Shown piece after piece: positions 35,141 to 44,885 of a DNA stretch of 64,000 nt; positions within the stretch are counted from its first letter, which is position 1, and every line of letters begins with the position of its first letter. Location of the stretch: positions 1 through 64,000 of the forward strand of contig UQHR01000002.1 in the NCBI GenBank assembly GCA_900540905.1. Direction: 5' to 3'. The stretch comes from an uncultured Collinsella sp. GTDB lineage: Bacteria; Actinomycetota; Coriobacteriia; Coriobacteriales; Coriobacteriaceae. The notes beneath the pieces are model-generated. The model was not told the origin of the DNA. It ran no database searches and saw nothing but the letters and a program-made list of their open reading frames with translations. The translations under genes were made by a program, and so were the position numbers.

Positions 35141-35518
35141 CTAAATAAAGTCGAGCGCGTGAGCAAAGACAAGCAAGCCCACGATCGCGGCGGTAATGGA
35201 AAGAACGTATACAGAGGCAGCGGCGATATCCTTCGCGCGCTTGGCCAGCGGATGCAGCTCCCGGGTCGCCAGGTCGACAATCGCCTCCATGGCGGTATTG
35301 CACAGCTCGCCGTGAATCACCAGGCCGCAGCAGATGATGACCGTAGCCCACTCGGCAATGTCGAGCCCCACGATACAGCCGGCAATGACAGTGCACACGC
35401 CCGCCACGAGCATGACCTTAATGTTGCGCTCGGTCTTGACGGCGGTGACGAAGCCCTCAATGGCGTAGGAAAACGACTTTAAGAAGGACGGATGGTCCTT
35501 GTTCGATCCGGGAATCAT
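35141..35518 (-). CDS. Diacylglycerol/undecaprenol kinase family protein
   Basis: Small membrane kinase of 125 residues with three helices. The family motif is clear: ELCNTAMEAIVDL followed by AKRAKDIAAASV. Gram-positive members phosphorylate undecaprenol to recycle the cell-wall carrier, which is more likely than diacylglycerol here. The gene lies between ybeY and era, as in many Gram-positive bacteria. The start follows AGGAG. Confidence 0.9.
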   Translation of the reverse strand: MIPGSNKDHPSFLKSFSYAIEGFVTAVKTERNIKVMLVAGVCTVIAGCIVGLDIAEWATVIICCGLVIHGELCNTAMEAIVDLATRELHPLAKRAKDIAAASVYVLSITAAIVGLLVFAHALDFI

Positions 35519-35527
35519 AGACGGCTC

Positions 35528-36037
35528 CTAGTCGTGGGCGTGGTTGGTGATGGGGCCGACGTGGACTAGCTTAGGGTCCTCGCCGCGCTCGAGCGCCAGA
35601 TCGCGCAGGATGACGTCCTCGCGGGCCTCCATGACCTCGGCCTCGTCGTCCTCGATGTGGTCATAGCCCAGCAGGTGCAGCATGCCGTGAACGAGCATCA
35701 GACGGCACTCGTCAGCGGGGCTATTGCCAAAACCGGGGGCCTGACGGGCAATAACCTGCGGGGCCAAGATAATATCGCCGAGCTCGAGCGTCTCATCGGC
35801 GGGAATGTCATCGTCAAAGGCCGAATCGCACTCAAACGAGAGTACATCGGTGGTGCGATCGATACCGCGCCACTCGTGGTTGAGCTCGTGCATCTCGTCC
35901 TCGTCGACATACGAAAGGGAAATCTCGACTTCACGCTCAACGCCCTCGGCGGCAAGCACAACCTCGCAGATGTGCTCCACCTCCTGCGCATCGAGCAGCG
36001 TATCGAGCTCGGCATCGTTGCTGATCAATACACTCAA
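35528..36037 (-). CDS. ybeY: Endoribonuclease YbeY
   Basis: Metal-dependent endoribonuclease for 16S rRNA maturation and ribosome quality control. The 169-residue protein has the zinc motif HGMLHLLGYDH and the upstream RTTDVLSFECD segment. Translation starts at TTG 36037, seven bases after AAAGGAG; the start overlaps the phoH stop (TTGA), so the genes are translationally coupled. Confidence 0.94.
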   Translation of the reverse strand: MSVLISNDAELDTLLDAQEVEHICEVVLAAEGVEREVEISLSYVDEDEMHELNHEWRGIDRTTDVLSFECDSAFDDDIPADETLELGDIILAPQVIARQAPGFGNSPADECRLMLVHGMLHLLGYDHIEDDEAEVMEAREDVILRDLALERGEDPKLVHVGPITNHAHD

Positions 36038-37020
36038 CGGGACTCCTTTCGGTCGCGCGGGCGCTGCTCGCGCACGTCATCATAAGTGTCGTATGCCTCG
36101 ACGATACGTCCCACCAAGGCATGGCGCACCACGTCGGCGCGCTCGAGGTGCGAAAATGCGACATCGTCGACACGGCCCAAAATCTGCTCAACGTCAGCAA
36201 GACCGCCACGACGACCCACCAGGTCGCGCTGGCTCAGGTCGCCGGTAATCACGAACTTGGAGTTAAAACCCAAGCGCGTCAGAAACATCTTCATCTGCTC
36301 AGGCGTGGTATTTTGCGCCTCGTCGAGCACCACGAAGGCATCGCTCAGCGTGCGGCCGCGCATATAGGCAAGCGGGGCGATCTCGATCACGCCGCGCTCC
36401 ATAAGCTCATCGGTGCGCTCGCGATCCATCATGTCAAAAAGGGCGTCGTAGAGCGGACGCATGTAGGGATCGATCTTTTCCTCGAGGGTACCGGGCAAAA
36501 AGCCCAGGTTCTCCCCCGCCTCGACAACCGGACGCGTCAAGATCAGACGGCCCACCTCGTGGCGCTTGAGCGCGGCAACGGCGAGCGCCATGGCCAGATA
36601 AGTCTTACCGGTGCCGGCAGGACCCAGGCCAAACGTGATGGTATGCGAGCGAATGGCATCCACATAGCGCTTTTGGCCGAGCGTTTTGGGGCGAATGGCA
36701 CGACCGCGATACGAAAGCAGCACGTCATCGCGAAGCGACGTAGCCTCGTGCTCACCGTCGCGCAGAACGGCCAGACAGCGCGAGATATCGTCGGCAGAAA
36801 GCGTGCGCCCGGCAGCAGCCTCACGAAAGGCATGTTCGAAAAAACGCGCCACGAGTTCGACCTCATCCGGGTCACCGCTCACGGCGATGCTATCGCCACG
36901 GGCGACCACATGGGCGCGAACCAAGTTCTCGAGTGCACGAAGGACGCCGTCGCCGGCGCCCAAAACGCGCGAGGGGTCGATACCCTCGGGAACGGTAAGT
37001 CTAATCTTCGAGGCTTCCAT
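36034..37020 (-). CDS. PhoH family ATPase
   Basis: ATP-binding protein of 328 residues with the PhoH-like domain in the C-terminal two-thirds: GPAGTGKTYLAMALA (Walker A), VVLDEAQN (Walker B), and TGDLSQ later. The N-terminal 70 residues resemble a KH-like RNA-binding fold. PhoH proteins next to ybeY are thought to work in RNA metabolism. The start at 37020 follows GGGAGG and lies inside the end of mtaB (20-base overlap). Confidence 0.92.
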   Translation of the reverse strand: MEASKIRLTVPEGIDPSRVLGAGDGVLRALENLVRAHVVARGDSIAVSGDPDEVELVARFFEHAFREAAAGRTLSADDISRCLAVLRDGEHEATSLRDDVLLSYRGRAIRPKTLGQKRYVDAIRSHTITFGLGPAGTGKTYLAMALAVAALKRHEVGRLILTRPVVEAGENLGFLPGTLEEKIDPYMRPLYDALFDMMDRERTDELMERGVIEIAPLAYMRGRTLSDAFVVLDEAQNTTPEQMKMFLTRLGFNSKFVITGDLSQRDLVGRRGGLADVEQILGRVDDVAFSHLERADVVRHALVGRIVEAYDTYDDVREQRPRDRKESR

Positions 37021-38293
37021 GAACCTCCCTGCGCGCATGGACCAAGCCGGAATCATCGACTCCGATGATAGCAACATCGAGCAGACACGGGGCTGTGAGT
37101 CCACAGGTATCGTCAAGACGGGCATGATGGAACGAGCCGAGCGTCAGGTTGTCGCCGTACTCGAGGACGGCACGCTCGACGGTGCCCACGCGACGACGAG
37201 CGTCGGCAATGGCGAGTTCCTGCGCCGCGGCTCGCATACGACGGCTGCGCTCGGCCATAACCTCGGGCGGAACCTGGTAGGGCATGTCGGCAGCAAGGGT
37301 ACCGGGACGCTTGCTATAGCGGAACACGTGCATACGCGAGAAACCCACACGACGGCACAGCGCCAGCGACTCCTCGAACTCCTCGTCCGTCTCACCAGGA
37401 AAACCGACGATGACATCGCACGAAAGAGACGCCTGGGGCAAGTTGGCGCGAATCATACGCACCGTGTCCTCAAAGGCCTCGGCGCTATAGGGACGGCCCA
37501 TGCGATGCAGGGTCGCCGTGCAGCCGGACTGCACGGGCAGGTGCAAAAACGGGGCGATACGCTGCGGATAGCGCGCCATCACCTTAAGCAGGCGCTCAGA
37601 GATATCCATGGGCTCGACCGAGGAAATGCGCACATGCGGAATAGACGTGCGCTCCATGATGGCCTCGAGCAGCTCATCGATTTCGACGTGCTCGTCGGTC
37701 GCGCTCTTGCCATCGTAGGCACCCAGGTTCACACCGGTCAGCACCACCTCGGGCACGCCGGCCTCCTGGGCCTCGCGAACTTGCTCGAGCACGGACTCGA
37801 CGGGCACGGAGCGCTCGGGGCCGCGTGCCTTCCACACAATGCAATAGGTGCAGCGATGGTTGCAGCCGTCCTGAATCTTCACGCCCAAGCGAGAGCGACC
37901 GAGCACATCGACCACCTCGCCATCGCTGCAGGCGGGAACGTTATCGGACTCAACGCCCAGCACCTCGCAGACACGTTCGGCGACATCGATCTTGGACGGC
38001 TCGGCGATCACGCGATCCGAAAGCTCCAGCAGCTCCTCGGGATGCAAATTGACCACGCATCCGGTCACGACCACATAGGGCTCGTTTGGATAGGCCAGCG
38101 CATGACGGACGGCCTTACGGGTCTTGGCCTCGGCCTCGCCCGTAACGGCACAGGTGTTAATGACGATCAGATCGGCATCCTGGGGCTCCACAATAGCAAA
38201 GCCCAGGCGCATAAGGTCGGCAGTGATACGGTCAGACTCAACCCGGTTGACACGGCAGCCGAGGTTGACGACGGAAATATGGGGTGCGAGCAC
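37001..38293 (-). CDS. mtaB: tRNA t6A37 methylthiotransferase MtaB
   Basis: Radical SAM enzyme that adds a methylthio group to t6A37 in tRNAs reading ANN codons. The 430-residue protein begins ISVVNLGCRVNRVESD, the MtaB form of the UPF0004 motif, and carries CNHRCTYCIVWKARG as radical SAM cluster site. The start is GTG 38293, placed by AAGGAG. The gene follows dnaJ after nine bases. Confidence 0.93.
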   Translation of the reverse strand: MLAPHISVVNLGCRVNRVESDRITADLMRLGFAIVEPQDADLIVINTCAVTGEAEAKTRKAVRHALAYPNEPYVVVTGCVVNLHPEELLELSDRVIAEPSKIDVAERVCEVLGVESDNVPACSDGEVVDVLGRSRLGVKIQDGCNHRCTYCIVWKARGPERSVPVESVLEQVREAQEAGVPEVVLTGVNLGAYDGKSATDEHVEIDELLEAIMERTSIPHVRISSVEPMDISERLLKVMARYPQRIAPFLHLPVQSGCTATLHRMGRPYSAEAFEDTVRMIRANLPQASLSCDVIVGFPGETDEEFEESLALCRRVGFSRMHVFRYSKRPGTLAADMPYQVPPEVMAERSRRMRAAAQELAIADARRRVGTVERAVLEYGDNLTLGSFHHARLDDTCGLTAPCLLDVAIIGVDDSGLVHARREVHGSLED

Positions 38294-38302
38294 GCGGGCT
38301 CC

Positions 38303-39451
38303 TTAATCGAGGATATCGTCGAGGGCACTCTTGATACGGTCGGTCACCGACTTCTTACCGGAAGCGACGTCATCGCCCATCTCATCGGCAAAAGCACGGA
38401 GCAGTTCGCGTTGCTTATTGGAAAGATTGGTGGGAACGACCACGCGCAGTTGCACGATCAGGCGGCCACGCGAACCGCCACCGCCAATGCGCGGCATGCC
38501 GTAATTATTGACGCTCACGGTGTCGCCGTACTGGGCGCCGGCGGGAACCGTCACCTTAACGACCTCGTCGGGCATAATGCCCTCGACCTCGATCTCGCAG
38601 CCGAGCGCAGCCTGCGCAATCGAGATATCGCTCACCAGGTACAGGTCGTCACCGTTGCGCTTAAAGCGCTCATGGTCGGCAACGCGCACGTTGACAATCA
38701 GGTCACCCGAAGGCTCGCCGCGAAGGCCGGCCTCGCCAAAGCCGCTCACACGCAGCTGGCGACCGGTCGAAACGCCGGCGGGAATATCGATGTCGATCTT
38801 TTCATGCGAAGGCGTGCGGCCCTGACCGTCGCAGGTCTCGCAGGGATGGTCGATGACCGTGCCCTCGCCATGGCAGTCGGGGCAAGGCGAGGAAGACTGA
38901 ACCTGGCCCAGGAACGAACGCTGAACCGTCGTGACGTAGCCCGTACCGTGGCAGCGGCCGCACTGCTTTTCCTGTGCGCCCTCTGCCCTACCGGTGCCGT
39001 TGCAGTCCTCGCAAGGAGCAAGGCGGTCATAGCTGATTGTCTTTTTGCAGCCGAGCGCCGCCTCCTCGAGCGTCACCGAAAGCGAGATGGCCATGTCTCG
39101 TCCGCGACGACGCTCACGACGGCTGCGGGCGCCACCGCCGGCACCGCCACCAAAGAACGACGAGAACAAGTCGTCCATGCCCATGCCACCAAAGATATCG
39201 TTGATATCGACGTAGCCCGAACCACCAGGGCCGTCGGCAGTGCCGTAACGGTCGTAGTTAGCACGCTTCTGCTCATCGGAAAGAACGGAATAGGCCTCGT
39301 TGAGCTCCTTGAACTTGGCCTCGGCCTCGGGGTCGTCCGAAACATCCGGATGTACGGTACGGGCCTTCTTTAGAAACGCACGCTTGATCGTCCGCGCGTC
39401 GGCATCCCTGTCGACGCCAAGCACCTCGTAGTAATCCCTATTTTCCGACAC
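38303..39451 (-). CDS. dnaJ: Chaperone DnaJ
   Basis: Hsp40 co-chaperone of DnaK, 382 residues. The J domain (about 4-68) has the HPD motif (TVHPDVSDD), a Gly/Phe-rich linker follows, then four zinc-binding repeats (CEDCNGTG, CGRCHGTG, CPDCHGEG, CETCDGQG) and two C-terminal client-binding domains. Translation probably starts at GTG 39451 after GGAAGGA; the longer reading to 39517 lacks a ribosome binding site. No dnaK or grpE lies in this window. A second, unusual DnaJ-like gene is directly upstream. Confidence 0.95.
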   Translation of the reverse strand: MSENRDYYEVLGVDRDADARTIKRAFLKKARTVHPDVSDDPEAEAKFKELNEAYSVLSDEQKRANYDRYGTADGPGGSGYVDINDIFGGMGMDDLFSSFFGGGAGGGARSRRERRRGRDMAISLSVTLEEAALGCKKTISYDRLAPCEDCNGTGRAEGAQEKQCGRCHGTGYVTTVQRSFLGQVQSSSPCPDCHGEGTVIDHPCETCDGQGRTPSHEKIDIDIPAGVSTGRQLRVSGFGEAGLRGEPSGDLIVNVRVADHERFKRNGDDLYLVSDISIAQAALGCEIEVEGIMPDEVVKVTVPAGAQYGDTVSVNNYGMPRIGGGGSRGRLIVQLRVVVPTNLSNKQRELLRAFADEMGDDVASGKKSVTDRIKSALDDILD

Positions 39452-39532
39452 GACCGAATCCTTCCGACTTTCATTATTGTCACAGTGCGTCCTATACCCA
39501 AGCTGGGCCGACCGCAAACAGAGGGTTTGATG

Positions 39533-40636
39533 TTATTGCATTTGGTACGGCGAAAGCATGGCCCGTTGCGAACAGCTCGCGAACCAAACCGACACGAGCG
39601 CGAACATGAAGCCGTTGGCAAAACCGTTGGCAAACTGCATCGCACCGCGCTTCCACCACAGCAAGCTGCGATGAAGCACGCCGTCCGAAAGCACCATGAA
39701 CAGGCCCATGGTAAACGGAATAAAGCACATCACGGCAAAGGCAGAGAACACGCCCGAGATGGCCGAGAGTATCAAAAACGGCGCCACGATGCCCATCAGG
39801 TAAAAACCGGTACGAGCTTTGCCTTCCAAGCGCTCGGCCTCAACATGGGCGCGGCCCACCAGGTCGCCGCCCGCGGCACCGTTGGTGCCAGCATGACCCA
39901 TGCCGCTAATGCGGACCTCGTCGCCATCGTGCGTGCCGGCAGGAAACTCAATCGTCTGCTCGGAGGTTACGCGAGTACGACCGCTGCCACCGCAATCAGG
40001 GCAGGGGTCTGCCACGACCTTACCGGAACCGCCGCACTCGGGGCAGACCGACTGGAACGTGCCCGCACCAAACAGGAAGGACAGGTCGACGTCGATGTGA
40101 CCGCGGCCGCCACAGCTTGGGCAGGTATGGGCATGCTCGGAGGAGACAGAACCCGAGCCGCCGCAGTGACCGCAGGTATCGAAGCGCGTGTAGCGGACGG
40201 TCTTGCGGGCACCGCCCTTGGCCTCCTTGGCGTCGAGTTTGATATCAACGACCACGTTGGCGCCGTTCTCGGGATTGTAGGCAGCCTGCCCGCGACGCGG
40301 CTGGCCCCAGGCGCCACCAAAGGGAAAACCGCCCTCAAAGGGATTGCCATAGCCCGCGCTGCCGGCGTAGCCGCCGCCATAGGGCGAAGCCGTAGGAGCG
40401 CCGGCGAAGGGGTTGCCCGAACGCATGGCGTCGTAGCGCGAACGCTTCTGCTCGTCCGAAAGCACGGCGTAGGCCTCGGAAACCTCTTTAAACTTTTCCT
40501 CGGCATCCGGCTCTTTGTTGACGTCCGGATGGAGCTTGCGGGCCTTTTGCTGGAAGGCCTTTTGAATATCACGCGAGGTGGCGTCCTTGGAGACACCCAA
40601 AATCTCGTAGTAATCTTTTTCGTTCATCGTCGCCAT
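39533..40636 (-). CDS. Membrane-anchored DnaJ-like protein
   Basis: Protein of 367 residues with a normal J domain (about 5-70, HPDVNKEPD), a Gly/Phe linker and four CxxCxGxG zinc repeats (CGHCGGSG, CPSCGGRG, CPECGGSG, CPDCGGSG). After a short piece of the client domain (to about 270), the rest is replaced by three hydrophobic segments (about 279-300, 302-318 and 332-354). It is therefore a J-protein probably held in the membrane, and may bring DnaK to membrane clients. ATG 40636 follows AGGAGGT. It occupies the hemW-dnaJ gap where hrcA is often found. Confidence 0.8.
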   Translation of the reverse strand: MATMNEKDYYEILGVSKDATSRDIQKAFQQKARKLHPDVNKEPDAEEKFKEVSEAYAVLSDEQKRSRYDAMRSGNPFAGAPTASPYGGGYAGSAGYGNPFEGGFPFGGAWGQPRRGQAAYNPENGANVVVDIKLDAKEAKGGARKTVRYTRFDTCGHCGGSGSVSSEHAHTCPSCGGRGHIDVDLSFLFGAGTFQSVCPECGGSGKVVADPCPDCGGSGRTRVTSEQTIEFPAGTHDGDEVRISGMGHAGTNGAAGGDLVGRAHVEAERLEGKARTGFYLMGIVAPFLILSAISGVFSAFAVMCFIPFTMGLFMVLSDGVLHRSLLWWKRGAMQFANGFANGFMFALVSVWFASCSQRAMLSPYQMQ

Positions 40637-40694
40637 GCGCGGCAACCTCCTGCTCACAGCAGCGTATATATTCCGGTAATTCTACCCGAGCGGC

Positions 40695-41927
40695 CTAAGC
40701 TAGATCCCAAAACAGCTCGAACAGAACATTTCCATCGAGCCAGCCCAGGTGTGTCGGCGCCAGACGAGCTCGGACATGGCCCGCGAGGACGTCTGCCGAA
40801 GTGAAGGGTCCCTCATGGACTCCGAGCGTCTCGGGCACCCAAGTGGCAAGACCCAATTCGAGCGCGCGATCGCAGGCAGCTGCCAGCTCGCCCGTTGGGA
40901 TGACGCAAGCTGCACGAACCAACAGATCGGACGCAATACCGCGCGTCATGCGACAAGCGAGCATCAGGTCTTCAGCCGCAGCCTCACGCTGCGACAGATA
41001 TTCAGTCTCGAACGCCGTCGCGTCATCGTCACGTTGCACCAGACGCACGCGGTATGCAACGCCTCGAGAAGAAACACCGGGGAACAAACCTGCAAGACGG
41101 TCGAAATCCCCGGCGTCGAGCATGCCCGCGGCAGAACGACCCAGGCCCAGGTAGCCCCGTCCGGTCCAGTAGGCAATGTTATGGGCGCACTCATGGCCGT
41201 CGAGCGCATAGCTTGCCACCTCATACGGGTGATAGCCGGCCGCACCCAGACGCTCACGCGCCACATCCATGCACGAAGCTTGAAAATCCTCGTCGGGCTC
41301 GACCGACTCGTCGCGGCACGCCATGCGATAAAGGGGCGTCCCCTCCTCAAGCGTAAGCGGGTAGACCGACACATGATGCGGAGCCGCCGCCAGCACGCCA
41401 TCGAGCGTGTGCTTCCAACTCGCTGCGGTCTGCCCGGGAAGTCCGCACATAAGGTCGCACGACACGTCAAGCCCAGCGTTCTTGACCGTCGCGATGGCGG
41501 CGAGCGCCCGATCGGCATCGTGAATACGGCCGATGGCAGTAAGTTCGGTGTTATCGAGCGTTTGCACGCCCAGAGAGACGCGTGTGACACCAACCTTGGC
41601 AAGCGCAGCGGCAAGCTCGGCGGTCAGCGACTCGGGATTGGCCTCGCAGGTAAACTCAACGGGGGCGCACCACGCACGAATACGCCGCACCAGCTCCACC
41701 AGGCGCTCCCCCGCCAGCGACGGCGTACCGCCGCCAACATAGACGGTGCGGATCTGGTCAAGGGCCCCAGCCTTGCCAAAAGCATCGAGACGCGCGAACA
41801 ACTGCTCAAAATAGAAATCGAGCGCAGCGCTCAGGTCGCACGGAGCAAAACTGCGTGAGTCAAAGTCGCAGTACCGGCACTTTTGGGCGCAAAACGGCAC
41901 GTGCGCATACAGCGCGGTAACGGCCAC
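40695..41927 (-). CDS. hemW: Radical SAM protein HemW
   Basis: Radical SAM protein of 410 residues with the HemW motif HVPFCAQKCRYCDF (the extra cysteine of the family). HemW is a heme chaperone rather than a true coproporphyrinogen oxidase, which it was formerly annotated as. GTG 41927 is the start, two bases after the dusB stop. Neighbours lepA and dnaJ match the common lepA-hemW-(hrcA)-dnaJ order. Confidence 0.92.
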   Translation of the reverse strand: MAVTALYAHVPFCAQKCRYCDFDSRSFAPCDLSAALDFYFEQLFARLDAFGKAGALDQIRTVYVGGGTPSLAGERLVELVRRIRAWCAPVEFTCEANPESLTAELAAALAKVGVTRVSLGVQTLDNTELTAIGRIHDADRALAAIATVKNAGLDVSCDLMCGLPGQTAASWKHTLDGVLAAAPHHVSVYPLTLEEGTPLYRMACRDESVEPDEDFQASCMDVARERLGAAGYHPYEVASYALDGHECAHNIAYWTGRGYLGLGRSAAGMLDAGDFDRLAGLFPGVSSRGVAYRVRLVQRDDDATAFETEYLSQREAAAEDLMLACRMTRGIASDLLVRAACVIPTGELAAACDRALELGLATWVPETLGVHEGPFTSADVLAGHVRARLAPTHLGWLDGNVLFELFWDLA

Positions 41928-41929
41928 CC

Positions 41930-42973
41930 TTAAGCCCCCAGCGGATGAGGGGGCACCGATTCGCCGGCGGCAAGGGCAGCCTCGCAGGCCACCACATCGC
42001 GCTCGATCTCATCGACCAGCGCCATGAACTCCTCGTACGTGGAGCAGCGCACCACATGAGCACGCCAAGCGGCGGCATGGGGCATGCCTTTTAAGTACCA
42101 GCTTGCGTACGTACGGGCACGCGACATGAGCGGCAGGAGCTCATGCGTCAGCGTTAGGTGCTCACGCAGGGCGTCTAGGCGCTCAACGGAGCTGCGCGCC
42201 GGCACCGGCATGCCATCGAGCGCAAGGGCGCGAGCATCACCGAACACCCACGGATTGCCGTAGATGCCGCGCGCGATAAACACCGCGCTGGCACCAGAAC
42301 TGCGCAGATGCTCCGCGGCATCCTCGGCGCAGAACACATCGCCCGAACCGATAACGGGAATTTCGACGGCGTCGGCAACCTCATCGACAACCGACCAATC
42401 GGCCTGGCCGGTGTAGAGCTGCGTGGCACAACGACCGTGCACGGCAACTGCAGAGGCGCCCGCCCCTTCAAGCATCTGGGCAAACGTTGCGGCGTTGCGG
42501 TCCTCGGCATAAAAACCCTTGCGGATCTTCACGGTCACGGGAACATGCGCCGCGCCCACCGCTGCCTCGACAATCTTCTCGGCCAGGTCGGGCGTGCGCA
42601 TAAGCGCCGAGCCTTCGCCCTTAGTAACGACCTTGCGAGCCGGACAGGCCATGTTGATATCAATCAATGACAGGCGATCGCCCACACGCTCCTCGACGGC
42701 GGCGACGGCACTCGCAAACTGCTCGGGCTTGGAGCCAAAGAGCTGCACGCAAATCTGCTGCTCCTCGTCGGCCGGTAGCACCAGGCGCCAGGTCTTGTTG
42801 CTGGCATAGGCAAGGCCCGCCACGCTCACCATCTCGCTATAGGCGAGATTGGCACCGCGGCGGCGGCACATGATGCGATAAGCGGGATCGGTTACGCCCG
42901 CCATGGGAGCCATAAGGAACGGCTGCTCGGCATAGGCGCCCAGCAGCCGCTTGCTGTATTCGGAAAGCGCCAT
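41930..42973 (-). CDS. dusB: tRNA-dihydrouridine synthase, DusB-like
   Basis: FMN enzyme that reduces uridines in the tRNA D-loop. The 347-residue protein has the TIM-barrel start FLMAPMAGVTDPAYR, the catalytic cysteine in NMACPARK and GSGDVF for FMN phosphate binding. It starts four bases after the lepA stop. DusB subtype is inferred from overall similarity and from being the only copy here. Confidence 0.93.
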   Translation of the reverse strand: MALSEYSKRLLGAYAEQPFLMAPMAGVTDPAYRIMCRRRGANLAYSEMVSVAGLAYASNKTWRLVLPADEEQQICVQLFGSKPEQFASAVAAVEERVGDRLSLIDINMACPARKVVTKGEGSALMRTPDLAEKIVEAAVGAAHVPVTVKIRKGFYAEDRNAATFAQMLEGAGASAVAVHGRCATQLYTGQADWSVVDEVADAVEIPVIGSGDVFCAEDAAEHLRSSGASAVFIARGIYGNPWVFGDARALALDGMPVPARSSVERLDALREHLTLTHELLPLMSRARTYASWYLKGMPHAAAWRAHVVRCSTYEEFMALVDEIERDVVACEAALAAGESVPPHPLGA

Positions 42974-42977
42974 AGAC

Positions 42978-44789
42978 CTACTCGTCCACCTTGAGGATCG
43001 CCATAAAGGCCTCCTGCGGGACCTCGACCGAGCCGATGGCCTTCATGCGCTTCTTGCCCTCTTTCTGCTTCTCGAGCAGCTTGCGCTTACGCGAGATATC
43101 GCCGCCGTAGCACTTAGCAAGAACGTCCTTGCGACGCGCTTTGACGGTAGAACGGGCGATGATTTTGTTGCCGATAGCACCCTGGATGGGAACCTCGAAC
43201 AGCTGACGCGGGATGATCTCCTTAAGTTTGTCGCACAGACCACGGGCCAGGCCATAGGCCTTGTCCTTATGGACGATAAACGACAGCGCGTCCACCTCGT
43301 CGCCCGAAAGCAAGATATCGAGCTTCACGAGCTCGGAGGGACGGTACTCGTTGAACTCGTAGTCGAGCGAGGCATAGCCCTTGGTACGACTCTTGAGCTG
43401 GTCAAAGAAGTCCAAGATGAGCTCGGCGAGCGGCATATCGAAGCGCATCTCGACCGATTTGCTCGTGAGGTGAATCATGTCGGTCGTTACGCCGCGGTGC
43501 TCGATGGCGAGCTGCATAACGGCACCCGTGTACTCAGGCGGGCAGATGATCTTTGCCTTGAGGTAGGGTTCCTCGATACGCTCAATGCGCGTGGCCTCGG
43601 GAAGGTCCTGCGGGCTGCGGACATCGATCATTTCGCCGTCGGTCTTGTAGACGTGATAGTCCACCGAGGGGCTCGTGGCAATGAGGTCAAGATTGAACTC
43701 ACGCTCCAGGCGCTCCTTGACGACCTCCATATGCAGCAGGCCCAAGAAGCCCACGCGGAAGCCAAAGCCGAGCGCCACCGAGGTCTCGGGCTCCCACACC
43801 AACGACGGGTCGTTGACATGCAGCTTATCGAGCGCGTCACGCAGGCTCTCGTAGTCCTTGTTATCGATCGGGAACAGGCCCGTATAGACCATGGGCTTAG
43901 CCTCGCGGTAACCGGGAAGCGGCTCGGGGCAGGGGTTCGACGCCCAGGTAAGGGTGTCGCCCACGCGAACGGCCTCGGGGTCCTTCAGGCCCGTGACCAC
44001 GTATCCGACCTCGCCGACCGTCAGCGCGTCGACCGGCGTCTCGGCGGGACGCTTGACGCCCACGCCATCGACCAAAAAGTCGCCCTTTGCCTGCATCATG
44101 CGCAAGGTATCGCCCTTTTTGATGGAGCCGTCAAAGACGCGCACCGTGGCGACGACGCCACGATACTCGTCGAAGTATGAATCCAGAATGAGTGCCTTGA
44201 GCGGCGCATTCGCATCGCCCTTGGGCGGAGAGATCAAAAAGACAATGGACTCCAGCAGATCGTGGATGCCCTCGCCGGTCTTGCCCGAGACACACACGGC
44301 ATCATCGGCAGGGATCGCCAGGTCATCCTCGATCTCGGTCTTAACCTCGTCGGGATGAGCCGAGGGCAGGTCGATCTTGTTGATGGCCGGCACAATGTCC
44401 AGATTGGCGTTCATGGCAAGCGTCGCGTTGGAGACGGTCTGTGCCTCGACGCCCTGTGTGGCGTCGACAACGAGCACCGCGCCCTCACAGGCTGCCAGCG
44501 AGCGCGAGACCTCATAGGTAAAGTCCACGTGGCCCGGCGTATCGATCAGATTGAACTGATACGTCTCGCCATCGTCGGCGTCATAGGACACGCGAACGGC
44601 ATTGGACTTGATCGTGATGCCGCGCTCGCGCTCGATATCCATGGTGTCGAGCAGCTGCGACTCCATGTCGCGCTCGTCGACGGTATGGGTGAGCTCGAGA
44701 ATGCGGTCACTGATCGTGGACTTGCCATGGTCGATGTGCGCAACAATCGAGAAGTTGCGGATGTGGGAAATGTCAATTGAAGTATTCAT
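42978..44789 (-). CDS. lepA: Elongation factor 4
   Basis: Translational GTPase of 603 residues that acts on stalled or pretranslocation ribosomes and in assembly. The G domain begins NFSIVAHIDHGKST; DTPGHVDF and NKIDLP motifs follow, and the LepA-specific C-terminal domain ends near VPQEAFMAILKVDE. The start at 44789 (MNTSIDISHIR) has a weak ribosome binding site. The preceding gene rpsT ends with a strong terminator, so lepA has its own promoter in the short gap. Confidence 0.97.
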   Translation of the reverse strand: MNTSIDISHIRNFSIVAHIDHGKSTISDRILELTHTVDERDMESQLLDTMDIERERGITIKSNAVRVSYDADDGETYQFNLIDTPGHVDFTYEVSRSLAACEGAVLVVDATQGVEAQTVSNATLAMNANLDIVPAINKIDLPSAHPDEVKTEIEDDLAIPADDAVCVSGKTGEGIHDLLESIVFLISPPKGDANAPLKALILDSYFDEYRGVVATVRVFDGSIKKGDTLRMMQAKGDFLVDGVGVKRPAETPVDALTVGEVGYVVTGLKDPEAVRVGDTLTWASNPCPEPLPGYREAKPMVYTGLFPIDNKDYESLRDALDKLHVNDPSLVWEPETSVALGFGFRVGFLGLLHMEVVKERLEREFNLDLIATSPSVDYHVYKTDGEMIDVRSPQDLPEATRIERIEEPYLKAKIICPPEYTGAVMQLAIEHRGVTTDMIHLTSKSVEMRFDMPLAELILDFFDQLKSRTKGYASLDYEFNEYRPSELVKLDILLSGDEVDALSFIVHKDKAYGLARGLCDKLKEIIPRQLFEVPIQGAIGNKIIARSTVKARRKDVLAKCYGGDISRKRKLLEKQKEGKKRMKAIGSVEVPQEAFMAILKVDE

Positions 44790-44817
44790 GCGGACTATCT
44801 TACCCGAGCGGTACAAA

Positions 44818-44851
44818 AAATGGAGCCTGTTCCATAAAACAGGCTCCATTT
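44818..44851 (-). terminator. Terminator of rpsT
   Basis: AAATGGAGCCTGTT (44818-44831) and AACAGGCTCCATTT (44838-44851) form a perfect 14-bp stem with a 6-nt loop; TTTTTT follows on the minus strand. Confidence 0.92.
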
Positions 44852-44885
44852 ATGCGCGTAATCTGTGTGGTGTGAAATTTACAAC

